Shown: one piece after another, positions 10,765 through 21,950 of the stretch
Layout: each line of letters opens with the position of its first letter
How positions within the stretch are numbered: the stretch's first letter is position 1
Source of the DNA: Chinchilla lanigera
Taxonomy: Eukaryota > Chordata > Mammalia > Rodentia > Chinchillidae
Assembly: GCF_000276665.1 (NCBI RefSeq)
Contig: NW_004955405.1
Coordinates: forward strand, 10,334,938 to 10,398,937
DNA: 64,000 nucleotides
Reading direction: 5' to 3'
Made by a program: the position numbers and the translations under genes
The notes under the pieces: generated by a model
What the model was told of the DNA's origin: nothing
Seen by the model: the letters and a program-made list of their open reading frames with translations, nothing else
The model's database searches: none

Positions 10765-10919
10765 CCTAAATATTTTGAGAAGCTAAACTCCGAGGCTTAA
10801 GATCAAAAACAAGGTCAATACAATGGGAAAGCGAAGGGAAGAAAGCTCGAATACATTGCTTTAAGTTCTGGCTTGAGAACTGCATCTACTGAAGAAATGT
10901 CAGAACAAACTCTTCCAAG
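10765..10919 (+). other. weak candidate exon (noncoding or 5' exon)
   Basis: A pyrimidine-containing tract ending TTATTACTGCAG (to 10764) looks like a splice acceptor, and CCAAG|GTAAGC at 10920 like a strong donor; a second donor, CACAG|GTGAG, lies 10 bases on. The 155 bp between has no frame open throughout, but an ATG at 10897 in a fair context opens seven codons up to the donor. The surrounding kilobase is poorer in repeats than most of the window. Splice-like pairs are common by chance, so this is only a pointer. Confidence 0.2.
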
Positions 10920-11459
10920 GTAAGCACAGGTGAGAACAAGCTGACAGTCAGAAGATACAAACCGAAACGCACCAATTTACCCTTTTATTTTCTAAACTAC
11001 TTGTTCTATTAAAATATATGAAAGACTATTTTACGCTTGGTTACTTCTTATGTTTGACATATTTTTCCATTTTAAAAGTTAAAAGAAAAATAGAGACAAA
11101 GAAAGAGAACAACACTGTAGCATGAAATTATTTCAGGGCTAACTTCTGTCTTAGAAATTACATATAAATTATAATATATAGGAAATAATACAGAAAAGCT
11201 TTCTGTAGGGATTTTAAGACTTAAGGCTATGGACTGGCTGAATCTCGAGTGGCTCTGTTGCTAAAACAGCCGAAAGCTTCAAGGCTTTCAAAAGCAAACA
11301 TTAGTCACTCTGTGCCCTTGGCCTTAAAGAATCCACTCTAGAAAACCATCCAGCAGATATAAAAGCAATGGCCTCGAAAGTCCACTCAAAATCATTTTGC
11401 TTCATCAAATTCATCTCCATGCATTATAAAACAAAACGGTTCTGAGGGAGATCAGAGAG

Positions 11460-11625
11460 CTCTAGATTGAGAGTCAAGAGGCTCGGATTCTAGGCCACAG
11501 TCTCTCATTGCCAAGAAACTATAACCTTACTCTCTAGGCTTCAGATTTGTTTTTTATCTGTAATTTGAAGGAATTAAGTTAGATCACACTAAGTATCTTG
11601 CCAGCTGTAATATCCTAGATATGTG
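11460..11625 (+). mobile_element. MIR relic
   Basis: AGAGTCAAGAGGCTCGGATTC, CATTGCCAAGAAACTATAACC and GGCTTCAGATTTGTTTTTTATCTGTAA follow the MIR core order. Confidence 0.6.
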
Positions 11626-11849
11626 TTCCAAAGAATATTATGGTGTTCAGAACATACCACCTACCTTAGTATAAAAATGTCTTAATACTTTCCTCATCAA
11701 ATGCTACTTTTAAAGTGAGTTTTCATTGGCTGGGAATGGAGAGCTCAAAATACAGACTTGCCTTCATAATTTTGTCTAGGCATGGCCAGAGCCTTTCTTC
11801 CCTTTATGTATTGCAATATAAAAGCTTTGGATCAGGTAAACCTAAATGA

Positions 11850-12060
11850 ATCTTGGCTTTGTTAGCGACTAACTTATAACAATTCTGAGCAAGTCATTTA
11901 ATTGTCTGAGATTTTAGATTTTTCATCAGAAAAGAGTAAGCAGTCGCAGTAACTATTTCAGAAGGTTTTGTGAGGATTAAAGGAGATGGCACATAAAAAT
12001 CTTTGGTGTGGTTCTTGCCGCATGGTGCTCAGCAGTGTTGCTGACTATCTCTTCCTCTTT
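11850..12060 (+). mobile_element. MIR relic
   Basis: CTTGGCTTTGTTAGCGACTAAC, GAGCAAGTCATTTAATTGTCTGAG, TTTTTCATCAGAAAAG and GAGGATTAAAGGAGATGGCAC keep the MIR order from core to 3' end. Confidence 0.7.
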
Positions 12061-12409
12061 CAGTACACACTACGACATTGCGTGGCTGGAAGGGTTTTTG
12101 ACTTACATTTGCAGGTGAAGAGAGGTTTGTGTAGGTCAGCTAAAAAGAATGAAATTTGAAGGAGCAAATGTAAAATACTGTACTTAGCTTCAAGAAGGAA
12201 ATCTTCAAGACAATAATTTTAAAGTCTTTTTATACAGCTAAATTAAGAGCTACTAAAGCACCTTTTGCCTTGTTTCTGTTTAGCAAATCGGTGACCAAAG
12301 GCATATTCCCAATTAAGAATTCCTGAATTAAATTTAATAATCCCAAGTTTGGATTGTTTCATTAAAAGATATATTCCTCAAATAATTATAATAAATACAC
12401 CAAACTATG

Positions 12410-12435
12410 TATAGTGGATATCTTTATCCACTATA
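12410..12435. repeat. perfect short hairpin
   Basis: An 11-bp perfect stem (TATAGTGGATA / TATCCACTATA) with a 4-base loop. Isolated, AT-rich; probably chance or a transposon relic. Confidence 0.7.
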
Positions 12436-12474
12436 TATAAGCACATAAGTGATATTCATTTCCTTCTTTATACA

Positions 12475-12705
12475 CAGTCAGCTTTCCACTTCTAGTGTCT
12501 CATATCCATGGATTCCACCAACCACACATTGAAAATTTGTTAAAAACTTAGACATTTAGAAATGCAAGAAAGTGTATGAGAGGATGTGCAAAGGTTATAT
12601 GAAAATAGTCTGTCATTTTATATAAAGCATTTGCATATCCTCAAATTTTGGTATGCATGAGGATTCCTGAAACCCTGTGGATGCTGAGGAGTGACTGCAT
12701 AGTTT
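12475..12705 (-). mobile_element. MER2/Tigger-like DNA transposon relic
   Basis: CATATCCATGGATTCCACCAACCACACATTG, GAGAGGATGTGCAAAGGTTATATG, ATTTTATATAAAGCATTTGCATA and TGAAACCCTGTGGATGCTGAGG reproduce the order of a pogo-type MITE (MER2-like as I remember it). The ends CAGTCAGCTTTCC and GGAGTGACTGC are degenerate terminal inverted repeats. Confidence 0.7.
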
Positions 12706-12709
12706 GTAT

Positions 12710-13685
12710 CATTTTCATATAGTTTCCAAGTTTTTCTCTTCTAAAGTGAAAATATAATCAAAAAAATATCATTATAAAATATATAATTACTAGAGGGAAA
12801 AAGATATGGATCTGTTTTGGAACTTCTTAAATTCTCAGCAGCTGTTTAGTATTTGCTTTTTCCTCATGTTAATAATGTAATTACTTAGCCTTCCTCTAAG
12901 TCTGTAGCATCAAAGTTACTGCCTGGAAGACTGAAATTCTAATACGACTTCAATACATCAAACACTCCCACTGGGACTTAGGGGTGGATGTCGTCAAAGA
13001 AAACGAGATTTTAAAAGTTTTTACACATTTACTTTCTTACACAAATACATATATACAAACATAAATACATATGTATACTTACATACACATACATGTACAC
13101 ACTGCCCCATCTCACTTCCTGTTGCTTTTTGTACTGGGTAAGGTTTGATTATTGCTAATGATACCCAGCTGTGCCAATTCCTTGGGCTCTTTACCCATGT
13201 TTTCTTTGCTCAGATCTAATTTCTCTCACCATTTAGTCTTTCAAAATGAGGCCATCCTGACAGACCCTGAACGAACATATGGTTGGCAAATATCCAAAGA
13301 GTACAGGCTGCTTAGCCAGATAATTCAGATACCACAGATGTGGCCTCTGCTTAAATGACCCTAAATGGACCCCAGGGCCTAGAGGCTGATGGCATGCTAA
13401 GAGACCAAATTAGAAGTCATAGTTAATGAGAAAGTGCATTAGCCCCCAACTCATTTCTCTAGAACTAAGTACATGTTCAGAATCATTAGAGACTTCTCAG
13501 GAGAGCTAGCTATATTTACCATGTAGTCCTACTGTATTCTTTTCACACATGAAGAAATATAACTAAAGATGCTAAAGTATGTCAGAGACTCACATCTCTG
13601 GATATCTTGAATCTGATGTGAGACTGAAATAGGGGAAAGAAACTCTCAACCTGCTAGATGTCCATACAAGTTCTTTGCTCTCTGA
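12710..13685. other. no recognisable gene or repeat
   Basis: Contains a TA/CA-rich patch at about 13,020-13,105 (ACATACA/ATAAATACATATG repeats) and otherwise unassigned sequence. Confidence 0.45.
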
Positions 13686-13699
13686 AATTGAAGAATTAA

Positions 13700-14285
13700 T
13701 TTTAGGAACAATGAAGGTTACGAGCAGAATATATTTATTGGGGGAAAGAAAGCTTCTATCTGAGAGAGAGGCAGGAGGGGACCCAAGTGGATTACCAAGG
13801 ACCCTGACTTTTCTAGGGATTTTTATAGAACAAATCCACAAAATGAGGTGGATCTAAGGTAGGAAACATGGGAAATTGCAAGGTGGGCATGAGGTGGGAC
13901 AAAACTATGGTCAACCAATAAGATTACAAGTATAATTGCTCAGGTAAAATGTATTAATTCAGGATCAAATGAGGAAGCAAGTCACTCAGCAAGCGGGCAT
14001 GGGTACAGAACAGGGCGTTTCCTGTAGGGGCTTGGGTTAGTGGTTCTTCCTGACTTTCTCAAGGTGATGATGCCTATTTAGAATATCAGTGCCTGATGTT
14101 TATCCTTAGGAAATATGTGGGTGCATTTGTTTTATCTTTTATCTTGAGGTCTGGCTCACAGTTGAGGTGCCTGTCTCTCCCACAGTTGTAAGGTTTCTCA
14201 TCTTCTGCACTGCCTCCTTCGAGGGCCTAGCCCTATCTGACTGCCTGTAATATTTTATCTAACTTAGTTGCCTATAACAAGACTT
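13700..14285 (-). mobile_element. candidate solo LTR (class I-like)
   Basis: Read on the minus strand: begins near TGTTATAGGCAACTAAG, contains CAGTCAGATAGGGCTAGGCCC, and near its end has the polyadenylation signal CCAATAAATATATTCTG about 15 bases before GTAACCTTCA. A LTR with R-U5 at the low-coordinate end fits, but I could not find a target-site duplication. Confidence 0.4.
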
Positions 14286-15785
14286 GTAAGCAACAGAAGC
14301 TGTCTTGGCCAGTCTAAACAAAAAACAATGTGCTGGGAGATTATCAGGTGCTCAGAGAGGTAAAGCAAGGCCTGGGGTGCCAGACAGACTGAAAATGAGG
14401 CAATTTCCCTAGTCTCAGAAATAGGAACTGTTTAAAATTTTGACCGAGAGCCATCACTGTTTTACCTTTATCCCTGCATGAATCCCTTAAGAAGTGAAAA
14501 GACCAAGAAGTGAAAAAGAGTGAAAAGACCAAGGAGAATCAGATTGACCTACCCTGAGTCATCTGCTTACTCTCAGACCAGTGGAAACAGACACTATGAC
14601 TTATGGTCTCACCAAGTGTGCACGGAGTGGGGAAGTGGTTATTTCAAGAAAGGAAACTGGAATATTATTTCTCAAAAAGGGAAACTGGATTTTAAAGAAC
14701 TATGCAAGTTCATAAATTCCTTAAATTGACAATTTGCCCTTATTGACAAATGAATACCCTGAGGGAGAGGACACGTTTATAAATGATAGTTAATTTAATA
14801 TATCTTCCTCTAAAACAGAGAGGGAAATGCATTTGAAAACCCTGTGAACACAAGATGGCAGGAAAGGGACAGTAAAAGCAGGGTCAAGAACACCAAAGAC
14901 CAACAATCTTTTCATACTTTTGTCTAGCATTGTTCTATACTTTATGAGCCAAGAATAAAGCTCAGACCATATTGCATTTTTGCTATACCCCTTGTATTTG
15001 AATTCTCTAATTTGGGTGAACTAACTAAGTATCTGAAGATTGGTTCTTTTCTACAAAAGCCATTGTCAAGGGAGCCAATTTTTTTCCATCTTCATGAGAC
15101 CTGTGAAAAGAACATAGAGAAAAAATTTAGTCAGAGAACAAAAAAATCTATTTATGATCTCTCCTTCCCCCCAGATAACCCTTTGAAATGGGAGAAATGA
15201 AAAGTGATTAATATTTTTCAATTTACTAAGTCTTGCCTTCCAAAATTTTTGCACAAGTTCCAAAATGTGTAGTAGTACTAGTGCTCGGGACATAAATTGT
15301 ACAGATTCAGGTTTTTATTGCCATATAATCATAAAATAATTGAATATAGGCTTTCTGTTTTTTTTCTCTTTTCCTAAAATCTATGTTTAGCTTTGCAGTG
15401 ATGGCAAACCTTTTAGAGCTTTCAATGATAACAAACAGCCCTTTGTAGCACACATGCCATAGGTTCGCCACCACTTGCTTATAGCTTCTGAAAAAAGAAC
15501 CAAGCATTGTTCAAATACCACGCATTAACCTACATAATAGATGTGTTTATTGACATATTCTTCAGAGATAGAGAAACAAAGTCTCAAATTAATAAGTAAC
15601 TTAAAGTTACAGACCAAGTACTGCTCTGGAACTTAAATAATATGTGCTTCCATGTTTAAACAGCATTAATTACATTTTGTCCTGAAAAAATATCCAAAAA
15701 TCATGCAAAACCTGTACATGTGCTGTATTTCAGCATACAATATTTAATTAACCCACTGTGTTTTTAGATTTCTTCATGAGAGAAA
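14286..15785. other. no recognisable gene; one small tandem duplication
   Basis: AGTGAAAAGACCAAG occurs at about 14,493 and again at 14,519, a local duplication of about 26 bp. The rest, including the minus frame 15,307-15,507, is unassigned. Confidence 0.45.
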
Positions 15786-15789
15786 GTGA

Positions 15790-15875
15790 TATATCTATTT
15801 TATTTATCACAGTGTCACCAGTATCATAAGAAATACCATAAGAGCTCAATAAATGCTGGTGAATGATGTCATAGT
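15790..15875 (+). mobile_element. L2 3'-terminal relic
   Basis: CACAGTGTCACCAGTATCATAAG, then AGAGCTCAATAAATGCTGGTGAATGATG resembles the L2 3' terminus. Confidence 0.6.
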
Positions 15876-16344
15876 GCTTTATCTCAGTAACTACTAAATT
15901 TTATCTTGCTTAGTAGTGTATAATTTTCATCTTTAGTTTGCTATGCTTTAGACACATGAGAAGGAATACGACCTATTACTTTTAGAAGTTATGTTTTTGT
16001 TGTAAGCTATCATGCTGATGCTGCTGGACAAGGGAACATACCTTGAGAGAATTACTTTTATGGTGGTTTTGTAGTGATGCTTCACCCAGACCCTGTTTAT
16101 CACATGTCAGTGGTTCACAGTTGCCTTCTATGCCAGAGAATTGCCCTCAGCTAGTGGAAGTTGCCTAGCCTGGTAAGTTATGCCCTTTTCTTCTTATAGG
16201 GCATACTATGGACATGCATTCTATTCTGTAGTAATATATATTGGAATAATTAAATATATTTAATAACATATGTCAGTGCTATAAGACATATTCAGATCTG
16301 AAACACGTTTTTAGTATATTTAGAAATGTCTTCCCCAATTCCAA

Positions 16345-16885
16345 TAAATGTCACTACTCTAAATTTTAGTAGATTTTACAAAAGTGGCAACAAATTCTCT
16401 CTCTTCTTGGCCTGAACACTGTTTCCTAATGTGATTTACATCTCCTAATAAAAGGCGGGTCTTATTTCTCCACCTCTGGAAGTTAGGGTTGTCTGTGTCT
16501 CTTGGTTTAGTCAGTGAGACAGTAGCAGCCAAAGGGCAAGTAGAGGCTTGAGCGTGCTGATGCACGGAGGCACGCTCTCTAGCTGATTTGGGGAACACTA
16601 ATCACCGCCATGAGAAGATGCTTGGATTAATGTGGGGTAATGAGAGATAGGGGGCCGTGTCCAGTGCTGTTGCCCCAGCTGACATCTAGCCAGCTACGAG
16701 ACATAAGGTGAAGTTACTCTGCACCTCTCCGCTCCACCCAAACCAACAACTGACCCTGAAGATCAGCCGAACTAGCCCCGCCCAGAGAAAATCCTAGAAA
16801 ACTCAAAAGATCATGAGAAATAATATTGTTATTTTAAGCTACTAAATTCTGTGTTTGTTATGGAGCTCAAGTTGATTTTGAATCA
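16345..16885 (+). mobile_element. MLT1-type MaLR LTR
   Basis: The order of CTCCTAATAAAAGG, TTGTCTGTGTCTCTTGG, GTTGCCCCAGCTGACATCTAGCC, CTAGCCCCGCCCAGA and TTGTTATTTTAAGCTACTAAATTCTG is that of the old MLT1 LTR, whose end typically reads GTTTTAAGC(C/T)ACTAAGTTTTG. The minus frame at 16,359-16,598 lies within it and is not a gene. Confidence 0.75.
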
Positions 16886-16889
16886 TTCT

Positions 16890-17540
16890 AGCTTTTCTCT
16901 AAAAAAGTCTTTGTATTTCACAAAAATTGTGTATCAGGATAGGATAGTAACTGAAAGTCATAAATGTAAGTCCACTTTTTATAAGAAATAAATTTACTCT
17001 GTGTACAAGATAATATAAAATCCACTGATGAGATAAAAAAAGAGTTTAGTCAACAAACATTAACAGTGACAAATGCAGTATTATTAGTTATCGAATATTT
17101 TAGTGGCTTTTCCACATTAACCACTAAGGTAAGTCCCTTTATATACAAATATGAATATAACATATTACTTAATATAAAGGGACCTATATCTTCCTAGATG
17201 AAAAAGACATCAAAACAAATCATTCTTAAATAACTACTAATTCTCTTTGAGCATAAAATATATAACAGTAATTATGGAAAAATTTAAAAATAACAAAGAT
17301 TTTTGTCATTTAAAGATCAATTCTAACTTAAATCTTCTTTATAAACCTGTATTCTTCACATCATTTCCATGCATTCATACATTTTACTGAAAATTAATTA
17401 TTTATATCTACTATTTAATAATCTGTTCTTATCAGTATCTCATGTCACTAAATGCTCTCTGATGAAGTTATTTTCAAGTACCCATAGCATGCCATTATAT
17501 GAGTGTATTGAATTTCATTTGTATAATCAATGTTTTACAT
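16890..17540. other. no recognisable gene or repeat
   Basis: Very AT-rich; nothing identifiable. Confidence 0.45.
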
Positions 17541-17547
17541 GTATATA

Positions 17548-17648
17548 CTAAGATGAGGTCTTGCTGTGTTGCCTAGGTTGGCCTTGAACTCCTGGACTCA
17601 AGGGGTATACCTACCTCAGCCTCCCAAGTAGCTGGGATTACAGGCCTC
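17548..17648 (-). mobile_element. 7SL-type (B1-like) monomer without duplication
   Basis: TGAGGTCTTGCTGTGTTGCC through AGTAGCTGGGATTACAGGCC, antisense, lacking the B1 internal duplication. Confidence 0.82.
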
Positions 17649-17844
17649 ACCCCTTGTGTAGTTCCATCAGTGAATGTTTTGGGGTTTTTGGGGGGTTTTT
17701 ATATATGTTATTTTGTGGCTATGCTCATTTCACCAAGTTTTGGCCAGTAATGAGCTGCATTGAAAATATACACACATATATTTATATGTCCATATTTAAT
17801 TACTTTACCAACTTGGTAAGTGAAAATGGCTATTTATTTATTTA

Positions 17845-17992
17845 TCTTTTTGAGACAGGGTCTCTGTATGCAGCTCAGGCTGGCCTTGAACTCACTTTGT
17901 AGCATAGGCTGGCCTTGAACGGGCTGGCCTTGGTCCTCCTGCCTCAGCCTCCTGAGTGCCGGGATTAAAGGTGTGTGCCACCATGCCCGACA
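17845..17992 (-). mobile_element. B1 SINE with extra internal repeat
   Basis: GAGACAGGGTCTCTGTATGCAGC, then GGCTGGCCTTGAACTCACTTTGTAGC, then a further GGCTGGCCTTGAAC and GGCTGGCCTTGG, ending GTGTGTGCCACCATGCC. The third, shortened GGCTGGCCTT unit goes beyond the usual B1 duplication. Confidence 0.9.
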
Positions 17993-18404
17993 TGTGAAAG
18001 AGGCTTTATATTTAAGTTAAGGCGTTATATTTACTGATTAGTGACCCTTTTTCCATTTTCAGTGCAATTTTATTGAAAGACCAAATGTTAGATTTCTCTA
18101 TAAGGATTTCCATTATAATCCATACAAACTGCTTTGCTCAAAGATTCTGAAGTTTTAAGAAGCGTACATTACAGATCACATTCATTTTTTAAAAATTTTT
18201 ATTAGTACATATTTACCACACACAAGGATCAGTCATCATAAGGAAGTTGTATCTGTACACAATATGTCTTAATTCTTTTTTTCCCATTTCCCAACTCCTG
18301 TCTTCAAGTCCTCTTCCCCTTCCCATTTACAAAAGCTTTGTTTCCATTTTTTCCTTCCATTCTCTCTCTTTCAAATCCCTTTCCTCTTCTTTATCTTCCC
18401 TTTG

Positions 18405-18500
18405 ATTTTTTTTGTTTTTTTTTCCAGTACCGGGAATCAAACTCATGACCTTGCACTTTCCAGGCAGGCACTGTGCCACTGAACTAAATCCCCAGCCCCT
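18405..18500 (-). mobile_element. ID SINE inside the L1 3' region
   Basis: Antisense young ID with CAGTACCGGG motif. The flanks TATCTTCCCTTTGA (about 18,392) and TACCTTCCCTTTGA (about 18,504) form a target-site duplication with one mismatch. Confidence 0.9.
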
Positions 18501-18544
18501 ATTTACCTTCCCTTTGAACATGTTCTTCCTACTTCCCAATATCT

Positions 18545-18638
18545 TTATATCTCCCCCCCACCCCCGTACCAGGAACTGAACTCAAGACCTTGCGCTTGCC
18601 AGGCAGGCGCTTTGCTGCTGAGCTAAATCCCCAGTCCC
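18545..18638 (-). mobile_element. second ID SINE, next to the first
   Basis: Antisense ID (GTACCAGGAACTGAACTC to AAATCCCCAGTCCCC) whose tail is the C-rich tract CCCCCCACCCCC rather than T-rich. CCTACTTCCCAATATCT occurs on both sides (about 18,526 and 18,638), a good target-site duplication. Confidence 0.9.
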
Positions 18639-19034
18639 CCTACTTCCCAATATCTATCCTAATATCTATCCTCCATTCTGCCCCTTATTTGCACTTTGGG
18701 TTTTTCATATAAGAAAAGCAATGCAATGTTTCAACTTGTGTGTCTGATTTATTTCACTGAATAGTATGTCTTTGAGGTGCATCCATTTGCCTAAAAATAA
18801 CTTAAGTTTATCATTCTTTATGACAAAGTATTATTCTTTATGGCATCATATATAAGTACCACAGTTTTTTTCCATTCATCTGTTAATGGGCATGTGGGCT
18901 ATTTCCAAGATTTAGCTTTTACGAATTGTGCTGCTGTAAAAATAGGTATGCATATATCACTGTGGATGACACTTATAATTCTTTAGGGAAGATACCTCGT
19001 AGGGGCACAGCTGAGTCAAACGGAACCTCTAGAT

Positions 19035-19157
19035 TTTTGTTTGTTAGTTGGTGTTTTGTTTTGTTTTGGTTTGTTTTTGGCGGTGCCAGGAATTGAACTC
19101 AGGTCCTTGCTTGTGCCAGGCAGGCGCTGTGCCACTGTGCTATATCCCTGGCCTATG
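19035..19157 (-). mobile_element. ID SINE in L1 ORF2
   Basis: GTTTTGTTTTGG tail, GGTGCCAGGAATTGAACTCAGG, and TGTGCTATATCCCTGGCC; antisense ID, slightly diverged. Confidence 0.85.
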
Positions 19158-19159
19158 TT

Positions 19160-19308
19160 TTGTTTTTTTAGAGACAGGGTCTCATCTTGTCATTCAGGCT
19201 GGCTTCAAGCTCTCTGTCTAGCCCAGACTGGCCTTAAATTCCTAGAGTTTATCCTGCCTCAGCCTTCTGAGTGCTGGCATTATAGGCATGTGCCATCATG
19301 CCCAGCTT
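19160..19308 (-). mobile_element. B1 SINE directly beside the ID
   Basis: GAGACAGGGTCTCATCTTGTC through TTATAGGCATGTGCCATCATGCCCAGC with the internal duplication. It abuts the ID at 19,157, so the two may have inserted one into the tail of the other. Confidence 0.88.
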
Positions 19309-21560
19309 GTACTTCTTCATCTGAGAAGTGTCTATTCATTTCATTTTTGGATTGGGTCTTTGAATTTGGAGGGATTTTTAAAAGTTCTTTATATATTCTC
19401 AATATTCATCCTTTGTCTCAGGAGTAGCTGGTAAAATATTTTCCCCTTTCTGTGGGTTGTCTCTTTCTCTGTTAGTCGTTTCTTTTGCTGTGCAAAAGGT
19501 TTTTAATTTGATGTGATCCCAGTTGTTGATTCTTTGAAGTATTTCCTGTGTGATCTGTATTTTGTTCATGAAGTTTTTGCCTACCTTTATGTCTTCAAGA
19601 GTTTTACCTATTCTATCTTCCAACAGATTGTTTGTTTTTATATTTAAATCTTTGATCTATTTGAATTTTAGTTTAGTGTATGGTGAGAGACATGGTCTAG
19701 GTTCAGGCTTCAGCATGTGGAAAGACAGTTTTCCAAGCATCATTTATTAAAGAGGCTGTTTTTCTTTCAGTGGAAGTGTTTGGCCCCTTTGTCAAAGATA
19801 AAATAGCTGAATGTGTTTGGAGTTGTTTCTGCATCTTTTATTCTGTTCCATTGACCCTCAGGTCATTTTTTCTTGCCAGTATCATGTTTTGTTTTGTTTT
19901 TTTTTTTTTAATCATGGCTCTGTAGTGTAACTTCAAATCGTTATACTACATCACCTTTGCTGCCAGGAATTGCTTTTGAAGTCCTAGGCCTCTTCTAGTT
20001 CCATATGAATTTTAGGATTGTTTTCTCTGGTTCTGTGAGGTATACTGTTGGTATTTTAACTGGGATTGCATTAACTCTTGATAACAGTTTTGGAAGTATG
20101 GCCATTTTTATTGGTTCTACCTATTAGAGAATGGGGGAAATCTTTCCACTTTCTGATATTTTCTTTGGTCTCCTTTTTCAGAGTGCTATAGTTTTCATTG
20201 TATAGGTCATTCACTTCCTTTGTTAGATTGATTCCTAAGTATTTCGTTTTTCTTGATGCTATTGTGAAAGCTGTTATTTCTCTGATTTCTTTCTCAGTGG
20301 GCTTGTTATTTGGGTATAAGAATGTTATTGACTTTTGAATGTTGACTTTGTATCCTGCTATGGTACTGAATTTGGTTATTAATTCTAGGAGTCTTTTGGT
20401 GGAATTTTTAGGGATATTCTCTGCAGAGTATCATGTCCAGCAAATAATGATCAATTAACTTCTTCTTTTCCTATCCATATTCCTTTTACTTCTTTCTCTT
20501 GTCTAATTGCTCTGGCTAATGTTTCCAGAACTATATTGAATAGCAATGGTCATAGTGGGCATCTTTGCTATATTCCTGACTTTAGAGTGAAAGCTTTCAG
20601 GTTTTGACCATTTAGTGTGGTGTTGGTTTTTGGTTTGCCATAGATGGCTTTTATAAGATCAAGGTAAAGACCTTCTATTCCAGTTGTCTATAGAATTTTT
20701 ATCATAAACAGGTGTTAGACTTTGCAAAATGCTTTTTCTGCATCTATGACATCCTGATTTGGTTTTTGGCCTTGTTTCTGTTCATGTAGTGTACTACATT
20801 TATTGATTTGCATATGTTGAACCATTCCTACATCACTGAGATGAATCCTACTTGGTCATGGTGTACAATCTTTCTGATGATTTGCTGCATTTTGTTTACC
20901 AGTATCTTATTGAGGATTTTTGCTTCTGTGTTCATTAAGAAGATTGGCCTGTAGTTCCTTTTTTCAGCTGGACCCTTCTCTGGTTTTGGTAGCAGGGTAA
21001 TGCTTGCTTCTAGGAATGGCTGTGGGCATACTGCTTCCCTTTCAATTTCTTTAAAGATTTGAGGAGTAGTGACATTAGATCTTTCTTTAGAGTTCTTATA
21101 GAATTCAGCAGTGAATCTATCAGGACCTGGTCTTTTCTTTATTGGTAGATTTTTTATTACTTCTTCAGTTTCACTGACTGATATTAGATTATTCAGAATT
21201 TTTATATCTACTGGATTCAGCTTTGGTAATTCATGTATAGTACCAAATACTAGGCATCTGTCCGTTTCTTCTGTGTTTTCCATCTTAGTTGAACACAGAT
21301 TCTCAAAGTAGGTATTGACGATCTGAATTTCTTCAGGATCTGTTGTCATTTCACCCTTTTCATTCTTAATTGAGTGGATTTGGGTCTTTTCTTCTTTGAT
21401 AAGGTTGGCTAAGGATTTGTCTATTTTATTTTATCTTTCAAAGAATCAACTCTTCAATTTCTTGATTCTTTGTATTGTTTTCTAATCTCTACTGCACTAA
21501 TTTCTTCTCTGGTCTTTATAATTTCCTTCCTTGTACAAGCTTTGGGTTTAACTTCATTTT
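19309..21560 (-). pseudogene. L1 ORF2 pseudogene (reverse transcriptase and C-terminal part)
   Basis: The longest uninterrupted piece, 173 codons at 20,828-21,349 on the minus strand, carries reverse-transcriptase landmarks in order: a GPDRFTAEFYK block, the RPIFLMNTEAKILNKIL block and HHDQVGFI. Downstream (lower coordinates, 20,430-20,444) the position of the catalytic FADD motif reads as F-A-G-H-D, so both catalytic aspartates are disturbed, followed by stops and frame changes. Function in an intact copy is target-primed reverse transcription; this one is inactive. Confidence 0.9.
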
Positions 21561-21748
21561 ATTTTTATACAATGCTGAGGTTCATCATTAGGTTATTCAT
21601 TTGAGCTCACTTTGTTTTTCTGATGTGAGAGTTCACCACTATACATTATGATTTATTGTATTTCTTTGAAATCTAAAGACAAGAATTCTCTGTGATATAC
21701 AGAAATATATTTTAACAAATTACTTTTAATTTTTAATATGTATTACAA

Positions 21749-21950
21749 CTTTAAAATGAAAATATTAATTATGATATGTTAGGGATACAAGATAAATTAT
21801 TTCTAGTAGTAACACTGTCATAAGAAATTTTAAAATTACATTCCAATTTAAAAATATGACACATTTGAAAAGGCCAAACATGTACCTGGATCCAGTCTGT
21901 CTTTCCAGACTTCATTTCTGTCACTTCCTCATCTGTCTTCCCCTGCCTTA
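21749..21950 (+). repeat. inverted repeat, left arm
   Basis: About 202 bp that recurs inverted at 22,841-23,043 with roughly eight differences, about 95-96% identity by eye. Landmarks are GATATGTTAGGGATACAAG, CATGTACCTGGATCCAG and TCTGTCTTCCCCTGCC. It starts about 110 bp beyond the end of the L1. Confidence 0.93.

Larger units (their letters stand above)
18187..21640 (-). mobile_element. L1 retrotransposon, 5'-truncated, minus strand
   Basis: The 3' end lies at 18,187 (TTTTTATTAGTACATATTTACC antisense, as in other L1 3' ends here). ORF2 C-terminal and reverse-transcriptase sequence then runs to about 21,640, where L1 homology fades; neither the complete 5' part of ORF2 nor ORF1 is present. 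Two ID elements sit in the 3' untranslated part, and an ID plus a B1 interrupt the ORF2 C-terminus at 19,030-19,310. ORF2 is broken by stops and frameshifts, so the copy is dead. Confidence 0.9.

Noticed and set aside
12410..12435. Hairpin as a transcription terminator
   Set aside because: No T-run, no nearby gene, and intrinsic terminators do not apply to this genome.
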